A model generated the notes under the pieces. The model saw only the letters and a program-made list of their open reading frames with translations, had not been told where the DNA came from and did not search any database. Position numbers and translations under genes: made by a program. This document shows, in pieces, positions 60,125-64,000 of a stretch of 64,000 nt of DNA; position 1 is the first letter of the stretch; each line of letters starts with the position of its first letter. This DNA is from Candidatus Poribacteria bacterium (lineage in GTDB: Bacteria > Poribacteria > WGA-4E > WGA-3G), in assembly GCA_022821965.1 (NCBI GenBank), contig JAJECN010000041.1:24938-88937 (forward strand), given 5' to 3'.

Positions 60125-61120
60125 TCAGGCTTTGTAAAACTCAACCGTTGTTCCTGCCATATCTTCGACCTTTTCTATCAATGCCTGCCGTTCATCATCT
60201 TCCATGCCTGTGAAGTTTTTTGCAATGTCAATCTTCTCTTGCATCTGTTCCGCATTGTCTGGACCCGTAACGAGTGTACTCACCGGCAGCGACCAAATGA
60301 ACCGAATCGCTTCGGAGATACTGACGCGATCTGGGACGACTTTTGCATTTGGACCGTGCCTGCCATGCTGCGAACCACCGAAGAAACCGCCGTTTGCCAA
60401 TGCTTTCATACCAATTATACCGATGTTCCGCTCAATGAGTATCGGTACAACCCTTTCGATGAAGCTCTCGTAACTGACATCTACGAGGTTCATCGCCAAT
60501 TGACAGGTATCGAAGATATCAGTTTGCTCAAGGACCCGTTCATGCGCAGCCGGGCTTGCGTGTCCAGTGAACCCAATATAACGCGTTTTGCCGTTTGCCT
60601 TTGCTTCTAACAGAACGTCAAGAACGCCATTATTAATCCGCTCATTTACATCTGCTGGATTTTGCACGGAATGCATTTGCCAAAGATCGAGACGGTCAGT
60701 GTTCAAACGTGTCAGTGAACCTTCAAGGTGTTTCCATGCGTCCTCAGCGTTTTCTGCTCTTGTCTTTGTCATAAGGAACACATCGTCTCGATATTTTGGC
60801 ACAAGCAGTTTTCCTAAGCGGGTCTCGCTGCGACCGCCTTGATAGGATTCTGCACTGTCAATGAAACGGACACCCCCCTCAAGTGCCGTCTCAATTGTCT
60901 TCTGGGCTTCCTTCTCCTCCATGTCGCCAATATGCCATCCGCCTATACCGAGCATTGTCACAGCTTCTCCCGTACGTCCTAATCTTCGGGTCGGCAGGAG
61001 GGTACCTAAGCGGTCACTGTTCGTCGTATCTTCCCCATCACTTTCTGCACATGCAGATGACAAAAGAACACCCGTCGTCAAACTTGCCATCGATTTCAAA
61101 AAAGCACGTCGATCAATCAT
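60125..61120 (-). CDS. Aldo/keto reductase with Tat-type lipoprotein signal
   Basis: 331 residues. The N-terminus RRAFLKSMASLTTGVLLSSA has a twin-arginine motif followed by CAES at a lipobox, so the protein is probably folded in the cytoplasm and exported with a lipid anchor. The AKR barrel follows: TRRLGRTGEAVTMLGIGGWH, FIDSAESYQGGRSE (catalytic Asp and Tyr), FLMTKTR (Lys), LDLWQMHSVQ (His) and NIGIIGMKALANGG. LVTGPDNAEQMQEKI binds the cofactor phosphate. The substrate is unknown. It is the first gene before CRTAC1 and TPR on the minus strand, 19 bp away, with a promoter at 61151-61179. Confidence 0.87.
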   Translation of the reverse strand: MIDRRAFLKSMASLTTGVLLSSACAESDGEDTTNSDRLGTLLPTRRLGRTGEAVTMLGIGGWHIGDMEEKEAQKTIETALEGGVRFIDSAESYQGGRSETRLGKLLVPKYRDDVFLMTKTRAENAEDAWKHLEGSLTRLNTDRLDLWQMHSVQNPADVNERINNGVLDVLLEAKANGKTRYIGFTGHASPAAHERVLEQTDIFDTCQLAMNLVDVSYESFIERVVPILIERNIGIIGMKALANGGFFGGSQHGRHGPNAKVVPDRVSISEAIRFIWSLPVSTLVTGPDNAEQMQEKIDIAKNFTGMEDDERQALIEKVEDMAGTTVEFYKA

Positions 61121-61150
61121 GGTTCATACCTCCCTTAGTTTCCTGCGAAC

Positions 61151-61179
61151 ATTCTAAACACGTTCTGAATTTTTGTCAA
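61151..61179 (-). promoter_or_regulatory. Promoter for the AKR-CRTAC1-TPR operon
   Basis: On the minus strand TTGACA (61179-61174), 17-base spacer, TAGAAT (61156-61151), 30 bases before ATG 61120. Confidence 0.7.
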
Positions 61180-61196
61180 CTTCAAATTTATTTTTC

Positions 61197-61226
61197 TTGA
61201 TTTAAACAGCCGTTCGCGGTTATAAT
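61197..61226 (+). promoter_or_regulatory. Promoter for the polysaccharide deacetylase gene
   Basis: TTGATT (61197-61202), 18-base spacer, TATAAT (61221-61226), 79 bases before ATG 61306. Divergent from the AKR promoter. Confidence 0.6.
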
Positions 61227-61305
61227 ACTCTGGCAATGCTCTATAATATCAAAATTCTTTTTGCGGTGGGCGCGAATTCTTTTTAATAGACATAATTTGA
61301 GCAAT

Positions 61306-62043
61306 ATGAAAGATATTTTACGCAAAACAATTCCCGATAAACTCGTTGTGCTTACTTTTGACGATGGATGCAAGTCGCAGGCGACCTTCGTCGGGCCTCT
61401 TCTCAAATCGTACGGCTTCGGTGCGACCTTCTATATTACCGAAGGACTCAACTTCCTCACGAATAAAGAAGCTTATATGACGTGGGAGGAAGTAAAAGGG
61501 TTGCACGATGAGGGTTTTGAGATTGGCAATCACACTCGTCACCACCGAAACGTCACGCAGCAAACCCCTGCAGAACTCAGTGCGGATTTAGTGCACATTG
61601 ATGAACGTTGCGAGACTTATGGCATTTCGCAACCAACGACGTTCTGTTACCCGGGTTATAGCCACGGCGAGGCGGCTGTTCAGGTGCTTGCTGAACACGG
61701 CTTTCATTTTGCTCGCCGCGGTGTTGCTCCAGAATTCCCTTACGATGGGGAAGGGGGGCGCGGTCCCGCCTACAACCCGGCACTTCATCATCCGCTCTTG
61801 ATTCCGACAACAGGTGCTGCCGGTCCCCATTGGGACTTTGACGATTTCACGTGGGCACTCACCCAAGCAACCGACGGGAATATCACGATCCTTACCTTCC
61901 ACGGTGTGCCGGATGTGGAACACCCTTGGGTTCACACAGAGCCAGAACAATTTGAAGCGTATATGACACATCTCGCCGAAAACGATTATAACGTTATCGC
62001 ACTCCGAGACCTCGCCGACTATGTGGATCCCCAATCTTTTTGA
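61306..62043 (+). CDS. Polysaccharide deacetylase family protein (NodB-like)
   Basis: 245 residues from ATG 61306. LVVLTFDDGCKSQAT carries the NodB Asp pair, and FEIGNHTRHHRNVTQ carries the H-x3-H zinc ligands (about 73-77). FCYPGYSHGEAAVQVL follows, then ITILTFHGVPDVEHPW with the later catalytic His. It would remove N- or O-acetyl groups from a polysaccharide or peptidoglycan-like sugar. No signal peptide, so it may work in the cytoplasm on a lipid-linked or small substrate. The ribosome site before 61306 is weak; TTG 61261 is also in frame. Confidence 0.85.
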   Translation: MKDILRKTIPDKLVVLTFDDGCKSQATFVGPLLKSYGFGATFYITEGLNFLTNKEAYMTWEEVKGLHDEGFEIGNHTRHHRNVTQQTPAELSADLVHIDERCETYGISQPTTFCYPGYSHGEAAVQVLAEHGFHFARRGVAPEFPYDGEGGRGPAYNPALHHPLLIPTTGAAGPHWDFDDFTWALTQATDGNITILTFHGVPDVEHPWVHTEPEQFEAYMTHLAENDYNVIALRDLADYVDPQSF

Positions 62044-62335
62044 AGATTTAGGTGCATTCATTGAATGTGTCCAAACCGCACATACCGACACAATTTTGTT
62101 TAATCTTTTTGATATAAAAAAGATACACTGGTTAAAAATATGCAACATACTTCCACTACAATTTTAATCGGATCGGAGATGCAGAAGAGGTAAGGAAAAT
62201 TCTGGAAATAATTAAACAGCGACAATCAAACCTTAAAGGCTTTGAATGTTTCATCAAATATACGCAAATAATACAGATGGAGATAAAAGATACAGCGGGC
62301 TTACGGTATAAGAGTGCCTGCTCACTTTGTAAACT
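62044..62335. other. 292-bp region with an orphan coding-like frame
   Basis: A frame open from 62136 to the TAA at 62340 reads FHYNFNRIGDAEEVRKILEI then IKQRQSNLKGFECFIKYTQI. It looks protein-like but has no start codon or ribosome site, so it may be the tail of a lost gene. No family recognised. Confidence 0.4.
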
Positions 62336-62869
62336 ATGCTAAGAGAATTTACAAATAGTCTAACCCGATGGGATACGTTACTGTTTAACCGTATCTTTGG
62401 TTGGGGCGATAGGAGAATCCTGAGTCGTTCATTTCGCATCATCTCCTGGAGTGCTAACGGATGTCTATATCCACTTGTAGTATTATACGTGCACTTGACA
62501 TTCGGCGCAACTATCAGTAAACCACTCCTTCTATCAGCGGCACTCGCATTTCCGCTTGAAAGACTCCTATATCACTTCCTCAAACAGGCAATGAAACGTG
62601 ATCGACCCTATGAACGGATTGACGATGTCCAATTTCGGGTCCGTCCGCCGGATCGTTTTAGCTTTCCGTCGGGACACACCGCCTCTGCTTTTTTGATGAT
62701 GACACTGTTGTCGAGTACCTTTCCTGCTTTACAAATTCCGACGCTTTGCTGGGGAGCTCTGGTGGGAGTCGCTCGCGTATGTCTCGGAGTCCATTATCCG
62801 ACGGATGTGCTCGCCGGCGCGCTCCTTGGGATACTCGCAGGGCAGATGGGTATGTGGTTTATAATGTAG
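62336..62869 (+). CDS. PAP2-family membrane phosphatase
   Basis: 177 residues. The three acid-phosphatase motifs are present: KQAMKRDRPY (Lys/Arg), SFPSGHTAS (His) and ARVCLGVHYPTDV (His/Asp). They are set among hydrophobic segments (YPLVVLYVHLTFGA, LLLSAALAFPLERLLYHFL, VLAGALLGILAGQMGMWFI). It removes phosphate from a lipid such as undecaprenyl diphosphate or phosphatidic acid at the outer face of the inner membrane. ATG 62336 has no clear ribosome site; its stop lies before a terminator-like hairpin. Confidence 0.88.
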   Translation: MLREFTNSLTRWDTLLFNRIFGWGDRRILSRSFRIISWSANGCLYPLVVLYVHLTFGATISKPLLLSAALAFPLERLLYHFLKQAMKRDRPYERIDDVQFRVRPPDRFSFPSGHTASAFLMMTLLSSTFPALQIPTLCWGALVGVARVCLGVHYPTDVLAGALLGILAGQMGMWFIM

Positions 62870-62950
62870 GTGGAAAGCGTTTTATGGACATAGCACTCCG
62901 GCAGGGTACGGAGCGTACTTGTCGTTGGCGGTGGATGATTGATATTTAGA

Positions 62951-63000
62951 AGGCGAGGTTTGCTTGGGGTATTCCTCAATTTCCCTAAGAAACCTCGCCT
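62951..63000. terminator. Bidirectional hairpin between converging genes
   Basis: Perfect 11-base inverted repeat AGGCGAGGTTT (62951-62961) and AAACCTCGCCT (62990-63000), followed on the plus strand by ACCTATTTTTAA. The interior word gcttggggtattcctca relates it to the TTATAGTA elements. It serves both the PAP2 gene and the facing PhyH-HEAT gene. Confidence 0.55.
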
Positions 63001-63024
63001 ACCTATTTTTAATCCATGTTTTCT

Positions 63025-64000
63025 CTAAAAAGGTGTTTCGTTTGTTGTCAAGGCGCACCACCGCGAAGCAAATAGGTGATTGAAGAGTGCTTCCTGTGCT
63101 TCGGATGTCTTAATCTCCTTCAACGCCAACGCCGAGTGGAAGCGGACATATCGGTCCTCATCGTCCAGTTGCGCAACAAGTGCCGGAATCGCCGGTTCAG
63201 CGAGCGTTCCTAATTTCGCTAAGGAACGGGCGGCATTATCACGAACAGAAAAGTGGTCGTCACTCAATCCGGTCGTTAAGATATGCACCACTTCAGATAA
63301 ATCAACATCCTCGGCAACTTTTTGTCCAATGAGTCCGAGTCCTTCTGTGGCATGCCGTCGGACCAATTCGTTGGGATCCTGTGTGGCGGCACGTGTTAAT
63401 GCAGGTAACGCTTCCTGTGCAACTTTCCCCATATCGGCTAATGCGAATGTCGCGCTTGCCCGTACTGAATCATCTGACGTTTGCATAGCGTCGATGAGCG
63501 TCGGAAGAGCGGGGGCACCAATAAGGCTTAAAGCGTATCCTGCATACTCGCGAAGAGTGGCTGATGTGCTATATAACATCTGCTTCAAGGCAGGCACGGC
63601 AGCAGTGCCGACCCTTCCTAAGCGATAGGCGGCATTAAGCCTATCTTTTTCGTTATCGCCGTCTAAAGTTTCGGCAAGGGTATCTACCTCAGCGTGCGAA
63701 ATACCGTTGGCAATCCCGTTGTCTTTCCCTTTATACCAGTCCCACATCGATTCCCACAATTCTGGATGCTCGGATTCTTCTTTATTACCGAGGGCATGCC
63801 AGTCGTTGGTACTGCCCTCCCACAAAGGTATTTGTGGCTCATCAAGTCGGATAAAGAGGAACTTCAACATGTACCGCTTTTTGTCACTGCTATTTGGCAT
63901 GGCACGGTGCCATAAGTCGTAGTGAACAATTGTCACAGTCCCGGCTTCGCCAGTAAGGGCAAGTTCTGGTTGTTCATGTGCACTTTCCCCGGTTTCGTAA
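63025..64000 (-). CDS. PhyH dioxygenase-HEAT repeat fusion (5' part beyond window)
   Basis: Open to the right edge, so the start is outside. The visible N-terminal part ends a phytanoyl-CoA-dioxygenase-like domain: TGEAGTVTIVHYDLWHRAMP (distal iron His), then KKRYMLKFLFIRLDEPQIPL. It is followed by HEAT/PBS-lyase-type repeats (LNAAYRLGRVGTAAVPALKQ, LREYAGYALSLIGAPALPTL, VRASATFALADMGKVAQEAL, VRRHATEGLGLIGQKVAEDV, VRDNAARSLAKLGTLAEPAI, VRFHSALALKEIKTSEAQEA). The oxygenase part would act on an unknown substrate; the HEAT repeats may bind a partner. The hairpin terminator lies directly downstream. Confidence 0.8.
   Translation of the reverse strand, partial: YETGESAHEQPELALTGEAGTVTIVHYDLWHRAMPNSSDKKRYMLKFLFIRLDEPQIPLWEGSTNDWHALGNKEESEHPELWESMWDWYKGKDNGIANGISHAEVDTLAETLDGDNEKDRLNAAYRLGRVGTAAVPALKQMLYSTSATLREYAGYALSLIGAPALPTLIDAMQTSDDSVRASATFALADMGKVAQEALPALTRAATQDPNELVRRHATEGLGLIGQKVAEDVDLSEVVHILTTGLSDDHFSVRDNAARSLAKLGTLAEPAIPALVAQLDDEDRYVRFHSALALKEIKTSEAQEALFNHLFASRWCALTTNETPF

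Noticed and set aside
1..64000. tRNA and rRNA genes
   Set aside because: I saw no cloverleaf-type or rRNA-like conserved stretches on reading both strands; a dedicated scan could still find one.

Overview
The window reads like a chromosomal stretch of an uncultured bacterium with a Gram-negative type envelope. Two Omp85 outer-membrane proteins, TonB-like and VWA proteins, lipoproteins and POTRA domains support the outer membrane. The best guess, by gene style only, is Candidatus Poribacteria or a close PVC/FCB-like marine or sponge-associated lineage. The reasons are phytanoyl-CoA dioxygenase (PhyH) proteins, a PhyH-HEAT fusion, a formylglycine sulfatase, LamG and CRTAC1/TPR proteins, a DUF6785-like membrane protein, and many dispersed palindromic intergenic repeats. 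No rRNA or tRNA gene is visible, so this assignment is inference. Genes are dense and of ordinary length. Both window edges cut a gene.

Layout. 1-10.6 kb (+): a TolB-like propeller (5' cut), an MDR dehydrogenase with an overlapping methyltransferase, then a transglutaminase-like exported protein, a BatA-type VWA membrane protein, an Omp85 protein and a large DUF6785-like membrane protein. 10.6-23.2 kb (-): an M16C peptidase relic, a coiled-coil protein, a DegT aminotransferase, a DUF402 protein, three genes of a corrinoid methyl-transfer set (homocysteine methyltransferase domain, RACo/RamA-like activator, B12-binding protein), a Phd-like/HNH nuclease gene pair, a TRAP DctP/TatT pair and a YgfZ/GcvT-like protein. 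23.5-27.3 kb (-): a 1258-residue chimera of a DUF4097-like region, a CBM9-like domain, POTRAs and an Omp85 barrel.

27.5-39.8 kb: a xylose-isomerase-like enzyme and adenylate kinase (+); a GT39-like glycosyltransferase and two tandem GNATs (-); then aroK-aroB, a four-gene membrane operon of unknown function, and a sugar isomerase-sulfatase pair (+). 39.8-54.6 kb (-): a VWA protein, an SDR, a dipeptide-epimerase-like enolase-superfamily enzyme, a multidomain amidase, a flotillin x2/NfeD x2 membrane module, and sugar genes (SIS, ROK, xylulokinase). 54.7-64 kb: a small membrane protein, an FRG-domain relic and a PhyH dioxygenase (+); LamG, TPR, CRTAC1 and aldo/keto reductase genes (-); a polysaccharide deacetylase and a PAP2 phosphatase (+); and a PhyH-HEAT protein cut by the right edge (-).

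Intergenic DNA is rich in repeats. There are long hairpins whose arms are tandem heptamers (AGTTATC/AGTTTTC/GGTTATC and complements). There are MITE-like elements with TTATAGTA-type ends, a 146-bp element with 28-bp inverted ends, elements ending in AGGACTTACGCA, and small GGGCGAGGT palindromes. Some of these have been taken into coding ends. The best candidates for undescribed biology are the four-gene membrane operon (34.2-37.5 kb), the Phd-like/HNH pair (18.6-19.7 kb) and the CBM9-Omp85 chimera (23.5-27.3 kb).
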